Below are positions 16,692 to 25,948 of a DNA stretch of 64,000 nt, in pieces. The position numbers were made by a program, and so were the translations under genes. The notes under the pieces are model-generated. The model was not told the DNA's origin. It saw nothing but the letters and a program-made list of their open reading frames with translations, and searched no databases. Origin of the DNA: Gemmatimonadaceae bacterium (GTDB lineage Bacteria > Gemmatimonadota > Gemmatimonadetes > Gemmatimonadales > Gemmatimonadaceae). Within the stretch, counting starts at the first letter, position 1; every line of letters begins with the position of its first letter. The stretch lies in contig JAUQWM010000002.1 in NCBI GenBank assembly GCA_030835125.1, positions 1-64,000 on the forward strand, written 5' to 3'.

Positions 16692-17438
16692 TCAGACGAC
16701 CGCTCCGAACAACCGCCCGACCAGGGCGGTCAGGGCCATCGCCAGCGCGCCCCAGAAGGTCACGCGCAATGCGCTGCGCAGGTGGTTGGAGCCACCGACG
16801 CGCGCTGCGAGGCTTCCCAGCAGCGCCAGGAACACCAGCGAGCTTGCCGAGACCGTCAGGATCGCCTTCTCGACAGGCACGAGCGCGGTCACGATGAGCG
16901 GCAACGCGGCGCCCGCCGCAAACGTCGCGGCCGAGGTCAGCGCCGCCTGCACCGGGCGGGCGGCGTGCACGGCGGAGAAGCCGAGTTCGTCGCGGGCGTG
17001 CGCTTCCAGCGCGTTGTGCGCGGTCAGCTCCTCGGCGACCTGCATGGCCAGGTCCGGGTTGAGGCCGCGCCTGGTATAAATGCGCTGCAACTCTTCCAGT
17101 TCCTGCTGCGGGTCTTCTTCCAGTTCGCGAAGCTCGCGCGCGATGTCCGCATGTTCGGTATCGGACTGGGAGCTGACCGAGACATACTCCCCCGCGGCCA
17201 TCGACATGGCTCCCGCGACGAGGCCGGCGACACCGGCCAGGATGACCGCCCCGTGCGTGCTGTTCGCCGCCGCAACGCCGACCACGAGGCTGGCGGTCGA
17301 GACGATCCCGTCATTCGCGCCAAGGACCCCGGCCCGGAGCCAGCCGATGCGCTGGGTGTAGTGGTGGTCCGGGTTCCTCGAGTGCAGCATGCCGGTGGAG
17401 TCCTCTGGCAACGGGCGGGCGGGGAGTGTCGAGGTCAT
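16692..17438 (-). CDS. VIT1/CCC1 family iron or manganese transporter
   Basis: Membrane protein of up to 248 residues. The diagnostic first segment HYTQRIGWLRAGVLGANDGIV (cut here for length: residues 25-45) is followed by an AAGEYVSVSSQSDTE block, which carries the metal-binding glutamate, then a long acidic cytoplasmic helix pair (about residues 95-140) and three further helices. The family moves Fe2+ or Mn2+ out of the cytoplasm by proton exchange and protects against metal excess. Start may be ATG 17438 or ATG 17390; an AGAGGA lies ahead of the latter. Confidence 0.88.
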   Translation of the reverse strand: MTSTLPARPLPEDSTGMLHSRNPDHHYTQRIGWLRAGVLGANDGIVSTASLVVGVAAANSTHGAVILAGVAGLVAGAMSMAAGEYVSVSSQSDTEHADIARELRELEEDPQQELEELQRIYTRRGLNPDLAMQVAEELTAHNALEAHARDELGFSAVHAARPVQAALTSAATFAAGAALPLIVTALVPVEKAILTVSASSLVFLALLGSLAARVGGSNHLRSALRVTFWGALAMALTALVGRLFGAVV

Positions 17439-17463
17439 TGCACGGGTGGGCGAGAATATGGCG

Positions 17464-17481
17464 GGCGCGCCGAAGCGCGCC
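17464..17481 (-). terminator. Hairpin after ftsH
   Basis: Perfect 7-bp stem GGCGCGC/GCGCGCC with CGAA tetraloop between the ftsH stop and the next gene on the same strand. No T-tract, so termination is only probable. Confidence 0.5.
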
Positions 17482-17505
17482 TACCGGCACGGGTCGGTGG
17501 GATGC

Positions 17506-19491
17506 TCACGGCACGATGCGGACCTGTGTCGCCGGGCGCCCGGCGACCAGCTTGGCGCTCTCCAGAACGGGTGCGCGCGGCAGGCCGGTCACGGCGAGGA
17601 TGTCCTCCTCGTCGAGGGTCTCCCGCGCCAGGAGCGCCTCGGCCAGGGCATCCAGTTGGGCGCGGTACCGCTCGAGCAGCTTCACCGCCTGGTCGTGGCA
17701 CTCACCGATGATTCGACGAACCTCCGCGTCGATGGTGCGCGACGTTTCCTCGCTGGCCATGCGCGGTTCGCTGTACCCGGGGACCGGGGCCAGGTAGGGA
17801 TTCTCACGCGGGGCGAGTTGCACCATGCCCAGCTGGTCGCTCATGCCCCAGCGCGTGACCATGCTGCGCGCGAGCTCGGTGGCCTGCTCGATGTCGTTCT
17901 CGGCGCCGGTCGTCCTGGTGCCGTAGACCAGTTCTTCCGACGCGCGGCCCCCGAGCATCCCGGTGATCCGGGCCCTCAGGTAGGCCTCCGGGTAGTTGTA
18001 GCGGTCGCTGTCCGGGCGCTGGTAGGTGACGCCTAACGCCTGGCCCCGCGGGACGATCGACACGCGGTGCACCGGGTCGGCGCCGGGGACGACCAGTCCG
18101 AGGATGGCGTGCCCACCCTCGTGGTACGCGATCCGCTCGCGGTCGGCGAGGGTCAGGAGGAGCGGGCGCTCCGGGCCAAGGATGATCTTCTCGAGCGCGT
18201 CGAGGAAGTCCTTCTGGTGAACGGCATCCTGGTCGCGGCGCGCCGCGAGCAGCGCGCCCTCGTTCACCAGGTTCCGCAGGTCGGCGCCGGCCAGCCCGGG
18301 GGTCGATGCCGCCAGCTCGCCAAGCGTCACGTCGGGCGCGAGGGGCACGCGGCGGGTGTGGACCTTGAGGATCGCCTCGCGCCCCGTGCGATCCGGCAGG
18401 TTGACGACGACGCGGCGGTCGAACCGGCCAGGGCGGAGCAGGGCACGATCGAGCACGTCCGGCTGGTTCGTCGCCGCCAGGATGATGATCCCCTCGCGGC
18501 CGGTGAACCCGTCCATCTCGGCCAGGATCTGGTTCAGCGTCTGTTCCTGCTCGCTGGAGCCGCCCAGCGCGACCATGCCGCGGGCCCGGCCGATGGAGTC
18601 CAGCTCGTCGATGAAGATGATCGCCGGGGCGTGCTCGCGGGCCTGCTTGAAGAGGTCGCGGACCCGTGCCGCGCCCACGCCGACGATCATCTCCACGAAC
18701 TCCGAACCGCTCATCGAGAAGAACGGCACGCCTGCCTCGCCGGCCACAGCGCGCGCGAGCAGTGTCTTTCCGGTTCCAGGCGCGCCGACCAGCAGCACCC
18801 CCTTCGGCGCGGTCCCACCCAGCCGCGTGTACTTGTTCGGGTCCTTGAGGAAGTCCACCACCTCGACCAGTTCGTTCTCCGCTTCGTCGATCCCGGCGAC
18901 ATCCTCGAACGTGACCTTGATGTCCTTCTCCGTATCGAACCGGCGCGCCGTGCTCTTCCCGATGCCGAAGAGTCCCGCGCCGCCCATGCCGCCGGCCTTC
19001 GCCGCGCGCCGGAAGAACCAGACGTACATCCCGATGAGCAGGAGGGCCGGGGCGAAGCTGAAGAGCAGGCTCCAGACGCTGTTGACCTGGATCGGCTCGG
19101 CGCTGATCTCGACGCCATTGGCGACGAGCAGGGCCTCGAGCCCGGGATCGACGAACGCCGGCAGCGTGGTGGAGAAGGTCGTGATGGAGCGCGGCTGCGC
19201 GGTCGAGTCGCTGGACGAGCGATAACTGATCGCCCGCTCGAAGCGCCCGGTGATACTTTCACCGCGGCTGTAGATCCGCGCGACGTTCCCCTTCGTGACT
19301 TCCTGCTTGAAGAGCGTGTACGGGATCTTCCGCGTATCGGGCGCGGGGAAGAAAATCCGCATCAGCGCATAGTTCGCGACCAGGATGGCGATGAAGAGCA
19401 GCCACGAGCGTCGCGGCGGCATGGCCCTGGGCCCGCCGTTCGCCTCCGTCGGCTTGCGATTCGCGCCCGAGTCCTGCGGCGAAGTCGTCAT
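17506..19491 (-). CDS. ftsH: ATP-dependent zinc metalloprotease FtsH
   Basis: Membrane-anchored AAA+ protease, 661 residues. From ATG 19491 (GAGGTGG close upstream) the order is: short basic N-terminus, a membrane helix near residues 31-48, periplasmic domain, second membrane helix near 145-165, AAA+ domain with Walker A GAPGTGKT near 232 and Walker [12 protein letters not shown] near 290, then the zinc site HEGGH near 457. It extracts and degrades damaged membrane proteins and short-lived regulators. The frame stays open about 400 bases upstream of ATG 19491, but that part lacks FtsH character. The VIT-type transporter gene starts 67 bases beyond it on the same strand. Confidence 0.96.
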   Translation of the reverse strand: MTTSPQDSGANRKPTEANGGPRAMPPRRSWLLFIAILVANYALMRIFFPAPDTRKIPYTLFKQEVTKGNVARIYSRGESITGRFERAISYRSSSDSTAQPRSITTFSTTLPAFVDPGLEALLVANGVEISAEPIQVNSVWSLLFSFAPALLLIGMYVWFFRRAAKAGGMGGAGLFGIGKSTARRFDTEKDIKVTFEDVAGIDEAENELVEVVDFLKDPNKYTRLGGTAPKGVLLVGAPGTGKTLLARAVAGEAGVPFFSMSGSEFVEMIVGVGAARVRDLFKQAREHAPAIIFIDELDSIGRARGMVALGGSSEQEQTLNQILAEMDGFTGREGIIILAATNQPDVLDRALLRPGRFDRRVVVNLPDRTGREAILKVHTRRVPLAPDVTLGELAASTPGLAGADLRNLVNEGALLAARRDQDAVHQKDFLDALEKIILGPERPLLLTLADRERIAYHEGGHAILGLVVPGADPVHRVSIVPRGQALGVTYQRPDSDRYNYPEAYLRARITGMLGGRASEELVYGTRTTGAENDIEQATELARSMVTRWGMSDQLGMVQLAPRENPYLAPVPGYSEPRMASEETSRTIDAEVRRIIGECHDQAVKLLERYRAQLDALAEALLARETLDEEDILAVTGLPRAPVLESAKLVAGRPATQVRIVP

Positions 19492-19865
19492 CGGCCACCT
19501 CGTTGAGGGGCCCCGGCGCCGGTCCCGGCGTTCAGGGCGATGCCCCCGGAACGTACGCTCGCGGGGAGGGGACTGGAGGACCGTCCTGCCAACGCCCCCG
19601 GGGTGTAGGGGGTTTCCCGCCATCCATCGATCTACCCGGTTCCCCGCCGTCCGGCCAGTCGTGCCGGGCCCGGCGCAGCGCCATGGCGTTAGGCATGGAG
19701 CGGGAGGGCCCGGCCCCCGTTGCCCGGGTCTCCCCCGCCAGGGGCGAATATCAGCCATCTGCCGGTGGTTATTCGGTGGTCCACCGGCGATCTTTCGTAT
19801 CGCAGGGCGGCGCATCGGGCCGGTCGTCCGGCGGTACCCAGGCCGGCCCTCTGCCCAAGGCACTG
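19492..19865. promoter_or_regulatory. Divergent promoter region, ftsH / fasciclin gene
   Basis: 374 bases without a convincing gene. Frames stay open on both strands because of the high GC, but neither looks like protein. It should carry the ftsH promoter and that of the fasciclin pair. A CGTTAGGC octamer lies at 19687. I cannot assign promoter boxes. Confidence 0.4.
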
Positions 19866-20363
19866 ATGGCCAGCAATGGCGTTGCACCGGACCTGCTGTC
19901 CCCTCCACCCGGTGAACCGACCGCGGGCGCGGGGCCGTCGCCGCGATCGGCGGCTCATGAACACGATATCCTGACCACCGCCGAGGGCTCGAATCGCCTC
20001 GGGACGTTCGTGGACTTCATGCGGGCAGCCGGCCTGGCGAACCTGCTGCTCGGCGACGGTCCCTACACCGTCTTCGCCCCCACCGACCGGGCGTTCGGGA
20101 AGATGACGTTAGGCGCGCGCGACGCGCTGCTGGCAGACCGGGACCGGTTGGGCCGCGTCATGCGCGGCCACATCGTCCCGGGTCGGGTCGGGACGCCGGG
20201 CGGAGACGCCCCGGCGCCGGTCACGACGATCGATGGTGCCACCCTGTACATCACCTTCAACGCGGGCTCGTACCACGTCAGCCATGCCCGCCTGGTCCAG
20301 ACCAGCATCCCGGCGTCGAATGGCGTCCTGCACGCCATCGACGCGGTGCTGCTGGCGCACTGA
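19866..20363 (+). CDS. Fasciclin (FAS1) domain protein
   Basis: One FAS1 domain in 165 residues from ATG 19866. The H1 block YTVFAPTDRAF and the H2-like block NGVLHAIDAVLL near the C-terminus are clear. FAS1 proteins mediate adhesion or cell-surface contacts when exported; this one lacks a visible signal peptide from the chosen start, and an upstream start in the same open frame does not supply one. The true start is therefore uncertain. A second FAS1 gene follows 51 bases later. Confidence 0.82.
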   Translation: MASNGVAPDLLSPPPGEPTAGAGPSPRSAAHEHDILTTAEGSNRLGTFVDFMRAAGLANLLLGDGPYTVFAPTDRAFGKMTLGARDALLADRDRLGRVMRGHIVPGRVGTPGGDAPAPVTTIDGATLYITFNAGSYHVSHARLVQTSIPASNGVLHAIDAVLLAH

Positions 20364-20414
20364 ATACCCGGCTCACCTGGCCGGCATGCACACTCACCCC
20401 TGAATGGGAGAGCC

Positions 20415-20927
20415 ATGAAGAATCCTGCTGCCCGACCGAATGGCGCACCGCTGCCGCCGGCGCCGGACAACACCCCCAAGGTACGCCTCGGCAAGGCCGA
20501 CACGCCGGAAGAGTCGCCGTACGCCGAGTCCCTGCTGGAAATGTGTGGCGCCACGCCACGACTCCAGGCGTTCACCTCCGCGATCGATGCCGCCGGCCTC
20601 GCCGACCTGCTCAAGGGTGATGGCCCGATGACGATCTTCGCCCCGACCGATCGTGCCTTCGAGAAGATCCCGGGGGATGAGCTGGCCGTGCTGCTCGGCG
20701 ACAAGGTCCGGCTCGCGGACCTCATTCGCCATCACGTGGTCGATGGCCGGGTGAAGGCGCCGCGGATCAAGAAGCCGCGGAACGTCACGCCGCAGTTCGG
20801 GAACGAGCTGAAGCTGACCGCTTCCACGGGCGCCTTTCACGTGGATGAGGCCCGCATCGTGAAGACGAATATCCGCGCCTGGAATGGCGTGATTCACGCG
20901 ATCGATACCGTGCTCGACCCCGGCTGA
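20415..20927 (+). CDS. Fasciclin (FAS1) domain protein, second copy
   Basis: 170-residue FAS1 protein with blocks MTIFAPTDRAFEKI and WNGVIHAIDTVL. GGGAG precedes ATG 20415. The N-terminal 40 residues are Pro- and charge-rich, without a signal peptide. It is clearly paralogous to the preceding gene, sharing the APTDRAF and HAIDxVL blocks, but the two have diverged well beyond recent duplication. The pair probably forms one transcript ending at the hairpin at 20950. Confidence 0.85.
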   Translation: MKNPAARPNGAPLPPAPDNTPKVRLGKADTPEESPYAESLLEMCGATPRLQAFTSAIDAAGLADLLKGDGPMTIFAPTDRAFEKIPGDELAVLLGDKVRLADLIRHHVVDGRVKAPRIKKPRNVTPQFGNELKLTASTGAFHVDEARIVKTNIRAWNGVIHAIDTVLDPG

Positions 20928-20949
20928 ACCGAGTTGGTATGAGCCCCCA

Positions 20950-20984
20950 AAGCGCCCCCCGTCGAGTCCCGGCGAGGGGCGCTT
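20950..20984 (+). terminator. Terminator-like hairpin after the fasciclin pair
   Basis: AAGCGCCCCCCGTCG pairs with CGGCGAGGGGCGCTT through a short loop, with two mismatched or wobble positions. Only a weak T-run follows. Confidence 0.65.
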
Positions 20985-20995
20985 CGGTTATGGCC

Positions 20996-21070
20996 CAGCC
21001 CCCAGCCACCAGCCCCAGCCCCAGCACGTCGCTGCAGCCCCAGCCAAGCAGCAATCACCACGCAGCCATC
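20996..21070. repeat. CAGCCCC heptamers and AGCAATCA-type repeat
   Basis: CAGCCCC, CAGCCAC, CAGCCCC at 20996-21016, then further AGCCCC words and AGCAATCACCACGCAGCC. The tract closely resembles the right half of the inverted repeat at 5914-5982. Confidence 0.65.
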
Positions 21071-21304
21071 CCGCAAGCAGTGCCAACTTAGTTCCTCCCC
21101 CCCGTGTCCAACCCTCGCCCCTCAGACAGCCGCCCGTTCGGTTCGTCCCACCCGAGTCGCCCGGCGCCTCCTCCCTCCCGTTGATTGCATGCGAATCCGA
21201 TACCGCCCAAGCCGTTGCCGCTCACGACCCCGGACGCCCCCTTCACGTCGTCGCCCGCGTTCACGCTGAGCATCTCCGCCACCCCGACACCGGGCCGGCG
21301 CGCG

Positions 21305-23698
21305 ATGCGTTTTCGCGCGGCCGCGCTGGTCCTGACCGCCTGGACCGTCTACGGACTCGTCCATGCGGCCTACTGGATCACGACCTCGGTTTCCCGCGAG
21401 AACTGGTCGTGGATGCTGGTCAGCGCCCTCATCATGGCCTGGACGTGGGCCGCGCTGACCCCGCTCCTGTTCGCGCTGGCCCGGGTGGCCGACCCGGCCC
21501 GGATCGGCTGGGCACGGTCACTGGCGGCGCACCTGTTCGCGCTGACCGTGGTGGCGCTGACCATGGGCGCGCTGCGACTCGCGCTCATCATGGCATTCTC
21601 TCCGTCCATGACGGAGGGCTGGCGCGTGCAGTTCGCCGCGGAACTCTGGCCGCGCGCCATCTTCTGGGCCGACGTCAACCTGTTCACGTACCTCGCCGTC
21701 GTCCTCACCGGGCGGGCGCTGGCCTCGCACCGGCGCTACCTCGACCGCACGCTGCGGACCCACGTCCTGGAGACGCAACTGGCGCGGGCCCAGCTCCACT
21801 TCCTCGAGCTGCAGCTCCAGCCGCACTTCCTGTTCAACTCGCTCAACGCGATCCAGGAGCTGGCCCACGAGGCGCCTAACGCCGCGGAACGGATGCTGCG
21901 CCGGCTGCACGCCCTGCTGGCGCGCTCGCTCGAGCGGGCCGGGCAGGACGAGCACTCGCTGGCCGACGAGCTGTCGGCGCTGGAGCCGTACATCGACATC
22001 CAGCGCACGCGCTTCGAGTGGCTGGCCGTGGGGATCCACGTCAACGCCGACACCCGCGCGGCGATGGTGCCACACCTCATCCTGCAGCCGCTGGTGGAGA
22101 ACGCGATCCGACACGGGCTGGCGGTACGCCAGGGGCCGGGCCACATCGAGGTGTTCGCCGAGCGCCGGGGCGACCGGCTCGTCATGCAGGTCCGCGACGA
22201 TGGCGTCGGGCTGTCCGTCAAGGCGGCGGGTGGCCGGTCCGGCATCGGGCTGCGGAACGCCAGCGAGCGGCTCCGCCAGCTGTACGGCAAGGATCACCGC
22301 TTCGAGCTGCGCCCGCGCGAGAACGGGGGCGTGATCGTCGAGATCGACATCCCGTTCCGGAACCAGCCGTCCACGGCGCCGGCGCCGTCGTGGACCGAGA
22401 AGCCGCGCTCGCGCGAGGTGATGCCGGAAGTCACGGTGGAGGAAGTGTCGGCCTGGCGCACCGGGGAGTTCGCGGCCGCCGTGCTGCCGACGCCCGTGTC
22501 CTCTCGGCCGCCGCTCGGGATGGACCGCCCGCGACACGTCCCGCCCGCCGACCCGGCCCGCGAGACCCGGGAGTCGGAGCCGTTGATCGCCGCCGTCGAG
22601 CGCGAGCACGAGCCGTCGGCGCCGTTGCCGATCCGGAGCAGCACGTGGCTGCTGCTGGTGGCCCTCTGGCTCGGCACCGCGGGCCTCTGGACGGTGCAGA
22701 TGCACGGGTACATCTGGCTCACCGATGCGGGGGCCCGGTTCTGGGACTGGAACATCGTCCGCCTGCAGGTGGCGGGCGCAGTGTACTGGACGGTGGCATC
22801 GTCAGGGGTCCTGGCCCTCGCGCGCCGGTTCCGCCTCTACGGCCGTCGCGCCGCCCCGCACCTCGCGCTCCACCTCGGCGTCGCCGTCCTGGTGTCCTTC
22901 GGGTTCCTGTGGGTGCTCCAGACGAGCGGGCTCAACTCGGGACCCATCCTGAACGAGTTCAACGTCAACCCGCTCACCGGGAACTTTTTCCTCTACTTCG
23001 GGCTCCTGGCCTGGTCGCACTCGCGAGACTTCGCCGCGTGGTACCGTGCCCGCGAGCTGGCGTCGGCGGAACTCACGTCGGAGATCGCCCGGTCCCGCTT
23101 CCAGGCCCTCTGCGTCCAGGTGCGCCCGCAGTTCGTCCTCGGCACCCTGGACCTGCTGGCCCGGCTGGTGCACATGGATGTCCCGCGGGCCGACCGGCTG
23201 ATCGTGCGCCTCGCCGACGTCCTCCGCCTGACGCTGGACACCGCTGCCCTGCGTTCGACGACGCTGCAGGACGAGCTCGACCTCGTCAACGCGAGCGTGG
23301 AAGCGCACCGCCTCGGGATCCGCCCCGGCGTGACGCTCCTGACCGACGTGCCCCAGGATACCCTCGGAACGCCGCTCCCCGCGCGCCTGCTGACTACCCT
23401 GGTGGACGACCTCCTGGCCGCGGATTCCGAGGGACAATCGGGCGCGGTGCCGCTGCTCGAGGTGCACATCAGCGCCGAACGGGGGATCGACGCGACACGA
23501 ATCCGTGTCCGCGGCGTAAGTGCAGGACCGGCCGCCGAGGGCGGCCTGCACGACTGGTGGCGGCGGAAGAGCGCCGCCGAGGCGGCCGTGGCCGACGCCG
23601 GCCCGCTCGTGACCGTCGCATTCCCGGACCGCGCCACCGCGGTCCTGATCGTGGCTGACAACCCACCGGCCGCGCGGGTCGAACCCGCCGCCGCCTGA
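21305..23698 (+). CDS. LytS-type sensor histidine kinase with a second, degenerate kinase module
   Basis: Membrane sensor kinase of nearly 800 residues, built as two LytS-like halves. Half one: four membrane helices, a helical phosphoacceptor domain with PHFLFN (His codon 21824-21826) and an ATPase domain with LVENAIRHG and DDGVGL. A Pro- and charge-rich linker follows, then half two: another set of membrane helices, the equivalent block reading PQFVLG (Gln codon 23129-23131), and an ATPase-like tail with LVDDLLA in place of the N box. The second half therefore lacks both phosphoacceptor His and the ATP-binding Asn and is probably a dead, regulatory module. An upstream TTG at 21185 is an alternative start. 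The partner regulator begins 12 bases downstream. Confidence 0.88.
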   Translation: MRFRAAALVLTAWTVYGLVHAAYWITTSVSRENWSWMLVSALIMAWTWAALTPLLFALARVADPARIGWARSLAAHLFALTVVALTMGALRLALIMAFSPSMTEGWRVQFAAELWPRAIFWADVNLFTYLAVVLTGRALASHRRYLDRTLRTHVLETQLARAQLHFLELQLQPHFLFNSLNAIQELAHEAPNAAERMLRRLHALLARSLERAGQDEHSLADELSALEPYIDIQRTRFEWLAVGIHVNADTRAAMVPHLILQPLVENAIRHGLAVRQGPGHIEVFAERRGDRLVMQVRDDGVGLSVKAAGGRSGIGLRNASERLRQLYGKDHRFELRPRENGGVIVEIDIPFRNQPSTAPAPSWTEKPRSREVMPEVTVEEVSAWRTGEFAAAVLPTPVSSRPPLGMDRPRHVPPADPARETRESEPLIAAVEREHEPSAPLPIRSSTWLLLVALWLGTAGLWTVQMHGYIWLTDAGARFWDWNIVRLQVAGAVYWTVASSGVLALARRFRLYGRRAAPHLALHLGVAVLVSFGFLWVLQTSGLNSGPILNEFNVNPLTGNFFLYFGLLAWSHSRDFAAWYRARELASAELTSEIARSRFQALCVQVRPQFVLGTLDLLARLVHMDVPRADRLIVRLADVLRLTLDTAALRSTTLQDELDLVNASVEAHRLGIRPGVTLLTDVPQDTLGTPLPARLLTTLVDDLLAADSEGQSGAVPLLEVHISAERGIDATRIRVRGVSAGPAAEGGLHDWWRRKSAAEAAVADAGPLVTVAFPDRATAVLIVADNPPAARVEPAAA

Positions 23699-23710
23699 CG
23701 AGGAGACGCA

Positions 23711-24556
23711 ATGCCGATGCGCGTGCTGATCGTTGATGACGAGCCCATCGCCCGCCGCCGGATCAGCCGGCTGCTCAAGCTCGAGGACGACGTCGAGGTG
23801 GTGAACGAGGTGGGCAGCGGCACCGACGCGGTCGCCGCCATCCGGGAACAGCGCCCCGACCTCGTCTTCCTCGACGTCCAGATGCCGGACCTCGACGGGT
23901 TCGGCGTGGTCTCGGCGTTAGGCGAGCCCGAGGCGATGCCGGCGATCGTCTTCGTCACGGCGTACAACGAGTACGCGGTGAAGGCGTTCGACGTGAACGC
24001 GGTCGACTACGTGCTCAAGCCGTTCGACGGCGAGCGGTTCCGGTCCGCGTTCCAGCGGGCCCGCACCACCCTCGAGCAGAAGAACTCGGCCGAGGCGGGC
24101 CGGCGCATCAAGGCCTTGCTGGAGGAAGTCCTCGGCGAGCAGCGCGCCCAGGCCCTGGCGACCGCCGGCGCGACCGGCGTTCCCGCCGCGGCGCAGGTGA
24201 CGAATGTCCCCCGCGCGCGGTACCTGGACCGGCTGATGGTGAAGCACGATGGGCGCGTGTTCTTCGTGAAGGTGGCGGACGTCGACTGGTTCGAGGCGTC
24301 GGGGAACTACGTGCGGGTGCACGTCGGCCGCGTGTCGCACCTGATCCGGGAGACGATGCACGGCATCGAGGCCCAGCTCGACCCGAACCTCTTCGCCCGC
24401 ATCCACCGGGCCGTGATCGTGAACATGGACCGGATCCGGGAATTGCAGCCGTGGTTCGCCGGCGACTATATCGTGATCCTCCGCGACGGCCGGCAGCTGA
24501 AGCTGAGCCGGACGTATCGCGAAGCATTGCAGTCCCGAATGCATCGATTGGCGTAA
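23711..24556 (+). CDS. LytTR-family response regulator
   Basis: 281-residue cytoplasmic regulator. The receiver domain carries the acidic pair VDDEP, the phosphorylated aspartate in LVFLDVQMPDLDG and the lysine in VLKPFDGERF. A linker of about 60 residues leads to a LytTR DNA-binding domain (VADVDWFEASGNYVRVH, later RIHRAVIVN). It is the partner of the tandem LytS kinase just upstream; GAGGAG precedes ATG 23711. LytTR proteins bind direct repeats ahead of target promoters; no target is evident here. Confidence 0.94.
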   Translation: MPMRVLIVDDEPIARRRISRLLKLEDDVEVVNEVGSGTDAVAAIREQRPDLVFLDVQMPDLDGFGVVSALGEPEAMPAIVFVTAYNEYAVKAFDVNAVDYVLKPFDGERFRSAFQRARTTLEQKNSAEAGRRIKALLEEVLGEQRAQALATAGATGVPAAAQVTNVPRARYLDRLMVKHDGRVFFVKVADVDWFEASGNYVRVHVGRVSHLIRETMHGIEAQLDPNLFARIHRAVIVNMDRIRELQPWFAGDYIVILRDGRQLKLSRTYREALQSRMHRLA

Positions 24557-24565
24557 CGGGAGTCG

Positions 24566-24607
24566 GAATCCCGATTCCCGCTTCCCCATTCTCGCTTCCC
24601 GATCCCC
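24566..24607. repeat. Heptanucleotide array GATTCCC/GCTTCCC (6 copies)
   Basis: GAATCCC, GATTCCC, GCTTCCC, CATTCTC, GCTTCCC, GATCCCC in unbroken 7-bp register between the response regulator and the hydrolase gene. Confidence 0.8.
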
Positions 24608-24616
24608 AAGGTCGCA

Positions 24617-25789
24617 GTGCCGAGTCACGAGTCACGAATCACGATTCACCTCGGGCGGGCCGCACTACTCTTCCTGTGCGCGCCCGCCCTGCTCAACGCC
24701 CAGACCCTGGAGCACCGCCTCCAGTCCCGCCTCGACTCTGCCCATCGCGCCGGACGGTTTGCCGGCGCCCAGCTCGGCGTGGCGTTGCCGGACGGGTCCA
24801 CGCTGGCGCTGGCCGTCGGCATGGCCGACACCGCCCGCGGCGAGCCGATGACCACGAAGCACCTGCTCCTGCAGGGCAGCGTGGGCAAGACCTATGCCTC
24901 GGCGGTCGCGATGCAGCTCGTCCACGAGGGCCGGTTCTCGCTCGACGACCCGATCGCGAAGTACCTCGGGAGCGAGCCATGGTTCGGCCGGCTGCCTAAC
25001 GCCCAGGCGATCACCGTGCGGCAGCTCATGAACCATACGAGCGGCCTGGTGCGGTACGAGTTCAACGAGCAGTTCACCGCCGACCTCACCGCGTCCCCCG
25101 ACCGGGTCTGGACGCCGCGGGAACTGGTCTCGTACATCCTCGGCACCGCCGCGCCGTTCGCGGCGGGGCAGGGGTGGGACTACTCCGACACGAACTACAT
25201 CGTGCTCGGGATGATCATGGAGAAGGTGACCGGGCGCGCGTACTACGACCTGGCGCGGGAGCGGGTGCTGCGTCCCGCCGGCCTCACGGCCACCGTGCCG
25301 AGCGATGCCCGGGTGATCCGCGGCCTGGCCAACGGGTATGCCGGGCCCAACAACCCGTTCGGCGGCTCGGACGCCATGCTGGTGGATGGGCGGATGGTGA
25401 TCAATCCGCAGTTCGAGTGGACCGGCGGCGGCATGGCGTCGACCGCCGAGGATCTGGCGCGGTGGGGGAAGCGGCTCTACGACGGTGGGGCGTTCGACCC
25501 GTCGATGCTGCCCCGCCTGCTCGACGGCGTTCCCGCCCGGCTTGGCCAGAACACGAAGTACGGGCTCGGCGTGATCATCAGGGAAACACCGTCAGGCACG
25601 CTCTATGGGCACAGCGGCTTCTTCCCCGGCTACCAGGCGGAAATGCTGTACCTGCCGCAGCAGAAGGCGGCGGTGGCGTTCCAGGTGAACTCCAGCGTGC
25701 CTGGGGCGATGGGGCGGGGGATGTCGCCCGGGCGGTTCGCCATCGAGATCGCGGGCATCGTGGCGGAGGAGCTGGCGAAGAAGTGGTAG
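24617..25789 (+). CDS. Serine hydrolase, beta-lactamase class C / DD-peptidase family
   Basis: Exported 390-residue enzyme of the AmpC-like fold. The nucleophile motif is SVGK (S88, K91), the second motif is YSDTN (in the place of YxN) and the third is HSGF (HxG equivalent) near residue 330. After a basic stretch comes a signal peptide ending near LLNAQ. Family members hydrolyse D-Ala peptides, beta-lactams or small esters; the actual substrate is unknown. The only start that includes the signal is GTG 24617, and residues 2-11 are then encoded by four GAGTCAC-type heptamers (24622-24649), so the N-terminus was probably shaped by the repeat. Confidence 0.86.
   Translation: MPSHESRITIHLGRAALLFLCAPALLNAQTLEHRLQSRLDSAHRAGRFAGAQLGVALPDGSTLALAVGMADTARGEPMTTKHLLLQGSVGKTYASAVAMQLVHEGRFSLDDPIAKYLGSEPWFGRLPNAQAITVRQLMNHTSGLVRYEFNEQFTADLTASPDRVWTPRELVSYILGTAAPFAAGQGWDYSDTNYIVLGMIMEKVTGRAYYDLARERVLRPAGLTATVPSDARVIRGLANGYAGPNNPFGGSDAMLVDGRMVINPQFEWTGGGMASTAEDLARWGKRLYDGGAFDPSMLPRLLDGVPARLGQNTKYGLGVIIRETPSGTLYGHSGFFPGYQAEMLYLPQQKAAVAFQVNSSVPGAMGRGMSPGRFAIEIAGIVAEELAKKW
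24622..24649. repeat. Heptanucleotide array GAGTCAC (4 copies) at a gene start
   Basis: GAGTCAC, GAGTCAC, GAATCAC, GATTCAC, read in frame at the start of the hydrolase gene. Same unit as 2469. Confidence 0.85.
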
Positions 25790-25793
25790 CCGA

Positions 25794-25843
25794 GGCTGGA
25801 GGCTCGAGGCTCGAGGCTCGAGGCTCGAGGGCTGGAGGCTGGA
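25794..25843. repeat. Heptanucleotide array GGCTCGA/GGCTGGA (7 copies)
   Basis: One GGCTGGA, four GGCTCGA, then after a one-base slip two more GGCTGGA, starting 5 bases after the hydrolase stop codon. Confidence 0.88.
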
Positions 25844-25948
25844 GGGGAGAGAGCCGAGTGGGCCCTGGCCATCGATGCTGCTGTTTGCCTCTCTCGTTCC
25901 ACCGACTCCGAAGATGCGATGCGGCGCAGACTGCGCGGCGAAACACTC

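Noticed and set aside
19492-19908. Longer ftsH with an N-terminal extension
   Set aside because: The upstream in-frame part is Pro/Arg/Gly-rich without protein character, while ATG 19491 gives the normal FtsH N-terminus with a Shine-Dalgarno.
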